Source: JAQIBY01 sp964407055 (GTDB lineage Bacteria; Bacteroidota; Bacteroidia; Bacteroidales; ML635J-15). Taken from it: a stretch of DNA of 10,784 nt. Shown piece after piece: positions 1-6,038 of this stretch. Positions within the stretch are counted from its first letter, which is position 1; each line of letters begins with the position of its first letter. The translations under genes and the position numbers were made by a program. A model generated the notes under the pieces. It saw only the letters and a program-made list of their open reading frames with translations. It did no database searches and was not told the DNA's origin. The stretch is from positions 1-10,784 of the forward strand of contig CAYOUD010000090.1 of assembly GCA_964407055.1 (NCBI GenBank), read 5' to 3'.

Positions 1-2
1 CA

Positions 3-92
3 TATAAGTATGCATACTTTATTATGTGGGGTGTATTTGTTGTTATTATTATCGGGATGGTTATTTATTTCAAGCGAAATAAATGGCTTTAG
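3..92 (+). CDS. corA: CorA-type Mg2+/Co2+ transporter, C-terminal end only (5' part lies outside the window)
   Basis: An open frame enters from the left edge and ends at TAG 90-92, giving 29 residues. It reads as a hydrophobic helix (FIMWGVFVVIIIGMVIYF) followed by the basic tail KRNKWL. CorA family transporters end in just this way: the second transmembrane helix of the pore domain, then a short cytoplasmic K/R-rich tail finishing in KKWL-like residues. CorA forms pentameric inner-membrane channels for Mg2+ and Co2+. The GMN signature that precedes this helix lies outside the window, so the call rests on the tail alone. The stop codon is 3 nt from the thiL stop, so the two genes converge with no room for a terminator between them. 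Confidence 0.75.
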   Translation, partial: YKYAYFIMWGVFVVIIIGMVIYFKRNKWL

Positions 93-95
93 CCA

Positions 96-1124
96 TCAAG
101 ATTTTATTGGATTCCAACCTTGCGCTTCAATCTTAACTTTCTCTCCGTTTTCCGGAACAAGGTAATATCCTGTTTCGGCATTTGTCATATGTCCGATAAT
201 AGAAATTCCGGGGATTGCAGTTAATTTGTCGTGTTGACTAACCGGAACAGTAAATAAAAGCTCATAGTCTTCACCACCGTTCATCGCTGCAATTATCGGG
301 TCAATATTAATTTCATCGGCGGTTCGGCGGGCTTCATATCGAATTGGAATTTTTCCCTGATAAATGCGACATCCTAAATTGGATTGATTCGAAATGTGTA
401 AAATCTCTGATGACAACCCATCCGAAATATCAATCATTGCACTTGGGGTTATTTCGTGTTCCTTTAAAAGTGAAACAATATCGCCTCTGGCTTCCGGCTT
501 TAACTGACGCTGTAAAACATATTCGTAGTCTGTCAGTTTCGGTTGAATTTCAGGGTCTTTCATAAAGATTGCTTTTTCCCGCTCAAGAATTTGCAAGCCG
601 AGATAAGCAGCACCCAAATCGCCGGAAACACAAATTAAATCAGTTTCATTGGCAGAATTCCGTTTAATTGCTTTCCCTTTTTCTACCGACCCGATGGCAG
701 TCACGCTGATAACAAGTCCGGTTAATGAGCTGGTTGTATCTCCGCCAACCAAGTCCACATGGTGCACACGGCAGGCTTCCTTTATTCCCTCATACAATTC
801 CTCAATGGCTTCAACCGTAAATTTTGAAGAAATCGCAATCGAAACGACTACCTGCTCCGGTTTTCCGTTCATTGCATAAATGTCACTCAAATTTACAATG
901 ATTGATTTATAACCTAGATGCTTCAGTGGGGTGTAAACCAGATTAAAATGTATGCCTTCTATGAGCAGGTCGGTACTCACTAAGCTTTCTTTATTGTTAT
1001 AATTAATAATCGCCGCATCGTCACCGATTCCGTAAACTGTGCTTTCGTTTTGTGTTTTTATGTTTTCTGTCAGATGACGAATCAGTCCAAATTCTCCCAA
1101 AGATTCAATGCGTGTTTTTTTCAT
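96..1124 (-). CDS. thiL: Thiamine-monophosphate kinase
   Basis: ThiL phosphorylates thiamine monophosphate with ATP to give thiamine diphosphate, the last step of cofactor synthesis, in the cytoplasm. The 342-residue protein is full length for the family and carries its signatures in order: GIGDDAA (32-38), STDLLIEGIHF (50-60), NLSDIYAMNGKP (78-89), VGGDTT (126-131), VSGDLG (166-171), DISDGL (232-237) and NGGEDYELLF (282-291). The aspartates in GDDAA, STD, GGDTT and DISDGL are the Mg2+/ATP ligands known for this PurM/ThiL-like fold. The start ATG 1124-1122 has no Shine-Dalgarno sequence, as is common in Bacteroidota, and a TACTTTTG promoter element lies 20 nt upstream. No other thiamine gene is in view, so it appears to be transcribed alone. 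The stop is TGA at 98-96, which shows that TGA is a normal stop codon here. I see no TPP riboswitch in the leader. Confidence 0.97.
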   Translation of the reverse strand: MKKTRIESLGEFGLIRHLTENIKTQNESTVYGIGDDAAIINYNNKESLVSTDLLIEGIHFNLVYTPLKHLGYKSIIVNLSDIYAMNGKPEQVVVSIAISSKFTVEAIEELYEGIKEACRVHHVDLVGGDTTSSLTGLVISVTAIGSVEKGKAIKRNSANETDLICVSGDLGAAYLGLQILEREKAIFMKDPEIQPKLTDYEYVLQRQLKPEARGDIVSLLKEHEITPSAMIDISDGLSSEILHISNQSNLGCRIYQGKIPIRYEARRTADEINIDPIIAAMNGGEDYELLFTVPVSQHDKLTAIPGISIIGHMTNAETGYYLVPENGEKVKIEAQGWNPIKS

Positions 1125-1144
1125 AAATGCTTGTCTTTAATATG

Positions 1145-1152
1145 CAAAAGTA
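1145..1152 (-). promoter_or_regulatory. Candidate -7 promoter element of thiL (TACTTTTG)
   Basis: On the minus strand this reads TACTTTTG, an exact match to the Bacteroidota -7 consensus TAnnTTTG, 20 nt before the thiL ATG. A TTTG lies 12 nt upstream of it, but the established -33 TTG spacing in the phylum is about 17-23 nt, so no canonical -33 box is seen. The same TTTG, 12 nt, TACTTTTGCA arrangement recurs before the gene starting at 10507. Confidence 0.45.
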
Positions 1153-1163
1153 AAGAATGTTTG

Positions 1164-1176
1164 GCAAAGTCTTTGC
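1164..1176. promoter_or_regulatory. Perfect 13-bp palindrome, possible operator
   Basis: GCAAAG-T-CTTTGC is a perfect inverted repeat with 6-bp arms around one base. It sits in the thiL/1301 divergent spacer, 12 bp upstream of the thiL -7 element, so a bound protein could touch the thiL promoter. No other evidence of regulation is visible, and chance palindromes of this size do occur in AT-rich spacers. Confidence 0.25.
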
Positions 1177-1276
1177 TAATTCATAATCTGATGTTCGGAT
1201 TTTTTTCAATAAAATGGCTGTGATACGCTTTATTTGCCCCTTTTGAAATAATATTATAGAGTCTGCGTTTTTTTTA

Positions 1277-1284
1277 TAAATTTG
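1277..1284 (+). promoter_or_regulatory. Candidate -7 promoter element of the repeat-protein/queG pair (TAAATTTG)
   Basis: TAAATTTG matches TAnnTTTG exactly and ends 16 nt before the ATG at 1301, which would give a leader of roughly 10 nt. No clear -33 TTG is found at the usual distance. It is the only element of this kind close to the start of the two-gene + strand unit. Confidence 0.4.
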
Positions 1285-1300
1285 TTCAAAGCTTAAAACT

Positions 1301-2386
1301 ATGAGATTTATATTGCTCATCATTGCCCTTTTGGGCTTAAATTCCTTAAATGCCCAGCAGTTGGCATTGTATAGTGACTATCTGGACAAAGTTCAGCTTT
1401 TTGATGGCGGTAAGTTTCAAGAAATTGAGTATCTTCCCTTAACTTCGTATCAAATTGGAAATGATGCTGTCGGATATGAAGATAATGCAAGCAGTTTTAA
1501 AGTGTATTATAATCATTATTTATTTAATGTAAGCGATTTCGTTTCTGATTACACGGTAACTGATAATCTTATTGTGTTCAATCTAAATAATCAACTTAAA
1601 GTTTTTGATAATGGAGACACAAAAACACTTGCAATTCATGCCGGAGAATATCGGGTTGGAGATGACCTAGTCGCGTTTTATGACAAACAAAAATATCTGC
1701 TTAATGTCTATTATCAAGGGGAAATTATTCCTTTGGACGATGTTTTAGCTTCCGAAGATGAACCGGAATTTGTCGCCGGTGAAAACACATTGGTTTATAA
1801 GGATGCACAAGGATATTTACACATTTTTTATCGGGGGGAATTGTTTGAACTGTTGTTCGCTGAGCGGGCAAAAGATTATAAAGCAGGGCGTGATATAGTC
1901 GCCTTTGTGGAAACTCCCGTTGATAATTTCCAGGCTTTTTATGGCGGAGAATTTTTTCAGCTTGAAGATTTTGAGCCAAAATCCTTTAAAATGGGTGATG
2001 GCTTTGTGGCATACATTGATTCCAACGATTATCTGAAACTTTTTGATGGGACTGAAACCAAAACCATTTCTTTCGATGCCCCTGAAGAATATGAGGTCAC
2101 AGATGAATTGTTGGTTTTTCATGTACAAAACGACTTCAAAGTGCATTGGCGCGGAAAAACGTATACTTTGGAAAGCCATATTCCTGAATCTTACAAAATG
2201 GATCATAATATTCTTGCCTATATTGATGAGCGGGGATACCTCAAAGTGTTTGATCGAGGAACCAAACAAACGCTTAATTATGAGGAGATTAACGAGTATG
2301 ATTGTCATGGAAACACTGTCTTTTATAATTACGGAATCAACTCCAATGAAATTTATTACGATGGTAAAATTTATACCGGAGAATAA
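1301..2386 (+). CDS. Secreted protein of about ten tandem ~35-residue beta-type repeats, function unknown
   Basis: I do not recognise a named family. Residues 1-18 are a clear signal peptide (hydrophobic core FILLIIALLGL, likely cleavage after LNA before QQ), so the protein is exported. The rest divides into about ten units starting near residues 19, 54, 88, 121, 161, 197, 233, 268, 302 and 337, each 33-40 residues except a 25-residue last one. The consensus is roughly D-x-(hydrophobic)2-A-(F/Y)-x-D, a few variable residues, LKVF-x-x-G, then a stretch ending Y-x-(hydrophobic)-G. Alternating hydrophobic and aromatic residues suggest beta strands, as in a beta-propeller or solenoid; this is inferred. 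Units fall into two flavours (KVFD-G-x-x-TL and YY-x-G) that largely alternate. There is no lipobox, membrane anchor or type IX sorting domain. Its stop is 2 nt from queG, implying co-transcription, but no functional link to tRNA modification is evident. Confidence 0.85.
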   Translation: MRFILLIIALLGLNSLNAQQLALYSDYLDKVQLFDGGKFQEIEYLPLTSYQIGNDAVGYEDNASSFKVYYNHYLFNVSDFVSDYTVTDNLIVFNLNNQLKVFDNGDTKTLAIHAGEYRVGDDLVAFYDKQKYLLNVYYQGEIIPLDDVLASEDEPEFVAGENTLVYKDAQGYLHIFYRGELFELLFAERAKDYKAGRDIVAFVETPVDNFQAFYGGEFFQLEDFEPKSFKMGDGFVAYIDSNDYLKLFDGTETKTISFDAPEEYEVTDELLVFHVQNDFKVHWRGKTYTLESHIPESYKMDHNILAYIDERGYLKVFDRGTKQTLNYEEINEYDCHGNTVFYNYGINSNEIYYDGKIYTGE

Positions 2387-2388
2387 GC

Positions 2389-3306
2389 ATGCCAATTGCT
2401 GAAAATACCGCCATTGTAAAATCACTGGCTTATGAAGCCGGTTTCGATTTGGCTGGCATTACGAAACCTGAAATATCCAAATCTTACCAGAGCAAATATC
2501 ATGCATGGTTGACACACGGGTTTGCTGCCGGAATGAACTATATGCACCGGAATGTTGATTTGAGAACAAATCCCTCAAAACTGTTTGATGGCGTGAAAAG
2601 TATTCTTGTTTTGGGATTGTCATATTACCCCGAAAAGCATCCAGACTTGCCATTCAGCATATCAAAATACGCTTACGGAAGAGATTATCATAAACTTATT
2701 AAGTCGCGCGGAAAAAAAATGCAAAAACAGCTGAAAACAAAATTTCCCGATTTGAAATCAAGAGTTTTTGTTGATTCTGCACCGGTAATGGAGCGCAGTC
2801 TCGCGGAACAATCAGGCTTAGGCTGGATCGGAAAAAATAGCTGCTTAATAAATCGTGATAAAGGATCGTTCATTTTTTTGGCAAGCCTCTTCCTGAATAT
2901 TGAGCTTGAACCAGATTTGGCTTATGAAAAATCCTACTGCGGAAATTGCACAAAATGCATTGACGCTTGCCCGACAAAAGCCATCACAGAAGCCGGATTG
3001 GATTCAAGCCGCTGTATTTCTTATCACACGATTGAAACTTCGGAGAAAATCCCTGCTGAAATCCTGAAAAACATGGATAATCAATTATTCGGCTGTGATA
3101 TCTGTCAGAATGTTTGTCCTTGGAATCAAAAATTATCAGCACATACAGAACCCGATTTTTTGCCCGGAAACCATCTTGAATTACTAAATGAAGATGCGCT
3201 TAAAAATATGAGTGAGGAATCGTTCAGAACCCATTTTGCTGGTACACCGTTTCTTCGTACTGGGAAAGCGAAATTATTGCAAAGCATGACTCAACTGTCA
3301 GACTAA
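2389..3306 (+). CDS. queG: Epoxyqueuosine reductase, short form without the C-terminal HEAT-like region
   Basis: QueG catalyses the last step of queuosine synthesis, reducing epoxyqueuosine to queuosine at the wobble base of GUN-anticodon tRNAs with cobalamin and two [4Fe-4S] clusters. The 305-residue protein shows VDSAPVMER (128-136) containing the likely catalytic Asp129, GLGWIGKN (143-150), a ferredoxin-like CGNCTKCIDACP (184-195; Cys184, 187, 190, 194), RCISY with Cys209, and CDICQNVCPWN (236-246; Cys236, 239, 243), so all eight cluster cysteines are present. The E. coli and B. subtilis enzymes are about 380 residues; the missing part corresponds to the C-terminal HEAT-like extension. The frame ends cleanly and the short form is common in this phylum, so it is not a truncation. 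ATG 2389 is preceded by GGAG at 7 nt, unusual for this window. It follows the repeat-protein gene by 2 nt. Confidence 0.96.
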   Translation: MPIAENTAIVKSLAYEAGFDLAGITKPEISKSYQSKYHAWLTHGFAAGMNYMHRNVDLRTNPSKLFDGVKSILVLGLSYYPEKHPDLPFSISKYAYGRDYHKLIKSRGKKMQKQLKTKFPDLKSRVFVDSAPVMERSLAEQSGLGWIGKNSCLINRDKGSFIFLASLFLNIELEPDLAYEKSYCGNCTKCIDACPTKAITEAGLDSSRCISYHTIETSEKIPAEILKNMDNQLFGCDICQNVCPWNQKLSAHTEPDFLPGNHLELLNEDALKNMSEESFRTHFAGTPFLRTGKAKLLQSMTQLSD

Positions 3307-3321
3307 TTTTCCAAAATCTTT

Positions 3322-3338
3322 TACTACTAATACTACTA
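3322..3338. repeat. Short tandem repeat TACTACTA-A-TACTACTA, followed by a TGGG/CCCA hairpin
   Basis: Two copies of TACTACTA separated by one A lie just past queG. They are followed immediately by TGGG-TGT-CCCA at 3339-3349, a short inverted repeat. The stretch 3307-3509 otherwise holds no gene I can support. This is an abrupt change from coding sequence to repeat-rich AT sequence and could mark one edge of the inserted ATPase block. No transposase or target-site duplication is visible. Confidence 0.4.
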
Positions 3339-3412
3339 TGGGTGTCCCACAAGAAATATGTTTTTTGATCGATACGTAATGCCGCATCACCATTTATCCC
3401 CATATTTTAGGC

Positions 3413-3474
3413 AAAATGCATTAAAATGCTCGTGAAAAAAGCAAAAAAACCTTAAAAATGCTTTTATGTAAAGC
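3413..3474. promoter_or_regulatory. Repeat-rich leader of the ATPase gene: three AAAATGC copies and two small palindromes
   Basis: AAAATGC occurs at 3413-3419, 3423-3429 and 3455-3461. GCATT-AA-AATGC (3418-3429) and GCTTT-TATGT-AAAGC (3460-3474) are 5-bp-arm inverted repeats, the second ending 9 nt before the -7 element. Repeated words and palindromes next to a promoter suggest a regulator-binding region. The base composition is very A-rich, however, so part of this could be chance. Confidence 0.3.
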
Positions 3475-3483
3475 AAAAAAATG

Positions 3484-3491
3484 TATGTTTG
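3484..3491 (+). promoter_or_regulatory. Candidate -7 promoter element of the ATPase gene (TATGTTTG)
   Basis: TATGTTTG matches the Bacteroidota TAnnTTTG consensus, ends 18 nt before ATG 3510, and would start transcription around 3497-3500. It overlaps the in-frame TTG at 3489, which argues against that TTG as the start codon. No clear -33 TTG is seen upstream. Confidence 0.45.
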
Positions 3492-3509
3492 CTAAAATTA
3501 AAAGCAATT

Positions 3510-4697
3510 ATGGAAAAAATAGCTCGAAAATCTGCTCGAAAAATCCACGATGTACCCCGTACATTTAGGCGATATTTGTTTGATGAAATCAATTTTGATA
3601 ATCGTCAAATAAGTTTGTTAGGTAGTCGTGGTGCAGGAAAAACAACCTTATTGTTGCAAATTGCCGCCGAGCATCCGGAAATTTCCATCCTATATGTTGC
3701 GTTGGACGATTTGTTTTTCACAGAAAGCAGCTTGTATTCACTTGCTGAGGCATTTGAAAAGCAAGGTGGTGAGCTGTTGTTGCTTGATGAAGTTCATAAA
3801 TATCCAAACTGGTCGAGGGAGCTTAAACTGATTTATGACGATCTTCCTGCATTGAAAATTATCTATTCTTCCTCTTCCATACTCGATATTTACAAAGGGG
3901 AGTCGGATTTGAGTCGGCGAACCATTGCTTATACGCTTAAAGAAATGTCTTTCCGTGAGTATATGCGATTTCAATACGGCATTGATTTGCCAAAATTTTC
4001 GCTGCAAACATTGCTTTCTGAGCATGAAAACATTAGTTATGAGTTAGTCAGACAATTCAAGCCGCTGAAATATTTCCCGAATTATCTAAAACATGGAGCG
4101 TTTCCATTCTATGATGGAAATGAGCTTGAATATTATCAGCAAATTCGTAACATCATAAATCTTATTTTAGAGCTTGACTTATTAACGGTTAAAGCGCTTG
4201 ATTATTCCAGTATTGCTAAGCTTAAACGTTTGCTTTATGTGTTATCCTTGAATGTTCCTTTTACACCAAATATTTCTAAACTCAGTGAAAAAGTTGGACT
4301 AACAAGAAATGCGGTAATTGAAGCATTGAGTTTATTAGAACGGGCAGAATTAATTCAACTCCTCTACAAAAAGACAAGAAGCATAAGTGTTTTAAATAAA
4401 CCCGATAAAATTTGGTTACATAATACCAATTTCATTTACGCATTAAGCGAGGGAAATCCGGATATGGGAAATCTTCGTGAAAGCTTTTTTCTCTCGCAAT
4501 TCATTCACTTGCATCAATTAACTTTACCGGAAAAAGGTGATTTTCTGATTGATGACAGGTATCTGTTTGAAGTGGGAGGGAAAAGCAAAACGCAAAAACA
4601 AATTGCAGGTTTAGACAATGCGTTTATTGTAAAAGACGGCATTGAAACCGGTATTAACAACAGTATCCCGCTGTGGATATTTGGTTTGATATATTGA
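3510..4697 (+). CDS. AAA ATPase of the AAA_14/DUF4143 architecture
   Basis: The 395-residue protein has an N-terminal P-loop domain with Walker A GSRGAGKTT (38-46), Walker B LLLLDEVHK (89-97; Asp93, Glu94), a sensor-1-like strand IIYSSSS (117-123) and the LKEMSFREY stretch (143-151) characteristic of this group. A middle region with YLKHGAFPFY (192-201) follows, then a winged-helix segment (about 254-285, ISKLSEKVGLTRNAV). The C-terminal YLFEVGGKSK (351-360) fits the E-x-G-G-K core of the restriction-endonuclease-like fold seen in DUF4143 proteins. The family is large, multi-copy in Bacteroidota and functionally uncharacterised; ATP hydrolysis and DNA contact are inferred. A longer frame could begin at TTG 3489, but that codon lies inside the promoter element, so ATG 3510 is preferred. 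It stands alone, convergent with trpS, with a repeat-rich leader, which fits an accessory gene. It is intact and ends in TGA. Confidence 0.88.
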   Translation: MEKIARKSARKIHDVPRTFRRYLFDEINFDNRQISLLGSRGAGKTTLLLQIAAEHPEISILYVALDDLFFTESSLYSLAEAFEKQGGELLLLDEVHKYPNWSRELKLIYDDLPALKIIYSSSSILDIYKGESDLSRRTIAYTLKEMSFREYMRFQYGIDLPKFSLQTLLSEHENISYELVRQFKPLKYFPNYLKHGAFPFYDGNELEYYQQIRNIINLILELDLLTVKALDYSSIAKLKRLLYVLSLNVPFTPNISKLSEKVGLTRNAVIEALSLLERAELIQLLYKKTRSISVLNKPDKIWLHNTNFIYALSEGNPDMGNLRESFFLSQFIHLHQLTLPEKGDFLIDDRYLFEVGGKSKTQKQIAGLDNAFIVKDGIETGINNSIPLWIFGLIY

Positions 4698-4702
4698 GAA
4701 GT

Positions 4703-4963
4703 TTATTTTTCGTTATTGCCTTTTGAATCTCTAAAAAGAAAAATAATCCTCGTAGCAGCGTCAATAGGTATCCAGATCGATTTTTCGTGAAGATGTACCG
4801 GTAAAATTGGATTAAAAATAGCTGCAATAATAGCGAAAACAATAATTCAGATTCCTAAACCTGATTGTTTATATTTTTGATAAAGTAGAAAGATTGCGGC
4901 GGAGAAGACAATTACCCTTAAAAATGAAAAATAGCCAATGGGCAGATGGAGTATTCCTAAAAC
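4703..4963 (-). pseudogene. Decayed small membrane protein, DUF6804-like (5'-truncated, internal TGA)
   Basis: Reading the minus strand from 4963, one frame gives 38 residues including LHLPIGYFSFLRVIVFSAA, then TGA at 4849-4847. In the same frame, 47 more residues follow, including AIIAAIFNPILPVHLHEKS and IWIPIDAATRIIFLF, ending at TAA 4705-4703. This is the pattern of small two-helix DUF6804 membrane proteins: LPyGYY-x-LLR, a helix, then hydrophobic-FNPiiPvHL, W-x-x-ID and a final helix. The internal TGA falls about where the family usually has tryptophan before the second helix, so one TGG-to-TGA change would explain it. An in-frame TGA at 4966-4964 also blocks upstream extension, and no start codon precedes the homology. 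The N-terminus is missing exactly where the palindromic repeat at 4972-5015 begins. thiL and the ATPase gene both end in TGA, so read-through by recoding is unlikely. Confidence 0.68.
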
Positions 4964-4971
4964 TCACCCCC

Positions 4972-5015
4972 CCTGCCTGCTGGTTTACCAGCCGTGGATG
5001 GCAGGCAGGTAAACC
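4972..5015. repeat. Palindromic intergenic element between the ATPase and trpS genes
   Basis: CCTGCCTGC (4972-4980) and GCAGGCAGG (5001-5009) are perfect 9-bp inverted arms around a 20-nt loop. The loop holds a second palindrome, CTGGT-TT-ACCAG (4980-4991). In addition GGTTTACC (4982-4989) is the exact complement of GGTAAACC (5008-5015), which overlaps the outer arm, so alternative pairings compete. It is GC-rich in an AT-rich spacer. It resembles the dispersed palindromic repeats of Bacteroidota genomes and lies between two convergent genes, where it could help end transcripts from both sides, although no T-run follows. Confidence 0.7.
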
Positions 5016-5016
5016 C

Positions 5017-5028
5017 TAACACCTGTTA
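5017..5028. repeat. Small inverted repeat TAACA-CC-TGTTA downstream of trpS
   Basis: A 5-bp-arm palindrome lies 17 nt beyond the trpS stop, between the stop and the large palindromic element. It is weak and lacks a T-tract, so its role as part of a terminator is only possible. Confidence 0.2.
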
Positions 5029-5044
5029 AAACCCGTCACCTTCT

Positions 5045-6034
5045 TTAAAACGGTTTAAATCCGATAATTTCACGAACTGCTTTAAGCGTTTTACCGGCAC
5101 TTTCTCGTGCTTTTTCGGCTCCAAGATTTGCTACCTTTTTTAGATAATCATCATCCGCCTCAATTGCTTCAATGCGCTCTCTTAAAGGAGCAATTTCCCG
5201 ATTAATATCATCAGCCAATTGCTTTTTCAAATCGCCGTAGCGAATATTGCAATCTGCGTAAGCTGCTTTAAACTGAGCCAAAACTGATTCATCCGAAACA
5301 ATTTTCATGATATCGAACAAGTTTTGTACGGGTTCATTAACCGGGGAGTTGTTTTCTGTTGGTCCGGTGTCGGTTTTGGCTTTCATCACTTTCTTTCTGA
5401 GTTGCTTTTCAGTATCGGAAAGATAGAGTCCGTTTCCCTCGGATTTTCCCATCTTGCCGCTGCCATCCAATCCGGGGATTTTAATTAATTCGCTACCGAA
5501 ATTAAAGGGTTGAGGAATATTAAAAAAGTCCTCCTTATACATGTGGTTGAAGCGTTTTGCAAATTTTCTGGCTATCTCCAGATTTTGTTCCTGATCTTTT
5601 CCTACCGGGACATGAGTTGCCTGATGAATCAAGATATCAGCAGCCATCAGCACTGGATATGTCAACAATCCTGCATTGACGTTATTGGGTTGTTTTCTGG
5701 CTTTATCTTTAAAGGATGTTGTACGCTCTAACTCGCCGAGATAGGCATTCATATTTAGTAACAGATACAACTCTGCAATTTCCGGAACATCGGATTGTAC
5801 ATATAGTGTGACCTTTTCAGGGTCGAGGCCTGCTGCAAGATACTCAACAAGCACTTGTCTGACACTTTGGTGAAGTTGTTCGGGCTTTGGATGCGTGGTT
5901 AATGAATGATAATCTGCAATAAAAAAGAAACATTCATGTTCGTCTTGAAGCCTTACAAAATTTTTAACAGCTCCTAGATAATTTCCTAGATGCAATCTTC
6001 CTGTGGAGCGTATGCCACTTAATACTGTTGCCAT
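5045..6034 (-). CDS. trpS: Tryptophanyl-tRNA synthetase
   Basis: TrpRS charges tRNA-Trp with tryptophan through a Trp-AMP intermediate, in the cytoplasm as a homodimer. The 329-residue length is typical for the bacterial class Ic enzyme. The N-terminus has SGIRSTGRLHLGNYLGA, with the class I HIGH motif as HLGN (15-18). FIADYHSLT (38-46), TYPVLMAADIL (125-135, Asp132 being the residue expected to recognise the indole) and PVGKDQEQN (143-151) complete the active site. The second signature is KMGKS (194-198), with glycine where KMSKS has serine; this variant is tolerated in some bacterial TrpRS. A helical C-terminal region binds the anticodon. ATG 6034 lies 4 nt after the protease stop, so it is the last gene of the six-gene minus-strand run. 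I see no leader peptide or T-box, so charging-dependent control is not evident. Confidence 0.97.
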   Translation of the reverse strand: MATVLSGIRSTGRLHLGNYLGAVKNFVRLQDEHECFFFIADYHSLTTHPKPEQLHQSVRQVLVEYLAAGLDPEKVTLYVQSDVPEIAELYLLLNMNAYLGELERTTSFKDKARKQPNNVNAGLLTYPVLMAADILIHQATHVPVGKDQEQNLEIARKFAKRFNHMYKEDFFNIPQPFNFGSELIKIPGLDGSGKMGKSEGNGLYLSDTEKQLRKKVMKAKTDTGPTENNSPVNEPVQNLFDIMKIVSDESVLAQFKAAYADCNIRYGDLKKQLADDINREIAPLRERIEAIEADDDYLKKVANLGAEKARESAGKTLKAVREIIGFKPF

Positions 6035-6038
6035 AGTT

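Noticed and set aside
1125..1300. TPP riboswitch in the thiL leader
   Set aside because: The conserved CUGAGA and GRG core elements of THI boxes are not seen on the minus strand, and the leader from the likely start is only a few bases long.
1105..1323. 72-residue minus-strand frame bridging thiL and its upstream spacer
   Set aside because: It overlaps the thiL start in another frame, covers the likely promoters and has no recognisable features.
1817..2425. 202-residue minus-strand open frame across the repeat-protein gene
   Set aside because: It lies wholly antisense to a gene with a signal peptide and a regular repeat structure, and its own translation shows no domain pattern. Its length comes from the AT-poor stop frequency opposite the repeats.
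3230..3403. Minus-strand frame starting MGINGDAALRIDQKTYF opposite the queG end and leader
   Set aside because: It is about 57 residues, runs antisense into the queG coding end and matches no family I know. The leader may be a dispersed repeat instead.
4654..4842. 62-residue hydrophobic minus-strand frame downstream of the ATPase gene
   Set aside because: It is the wrong frame of the decayed DUF6804-like gene; the conserved FNPILPVHL and W-PIDAA residues appear only in the neighbouring frame.
4847..4849. Recoding of TGA as an amino acid in the decayed membrane-protein gene
   Set aside because: TGA ends thiL and the ATPase gene in this window, there is no sign of a selenocysteine element, and the gene also lacks its start.
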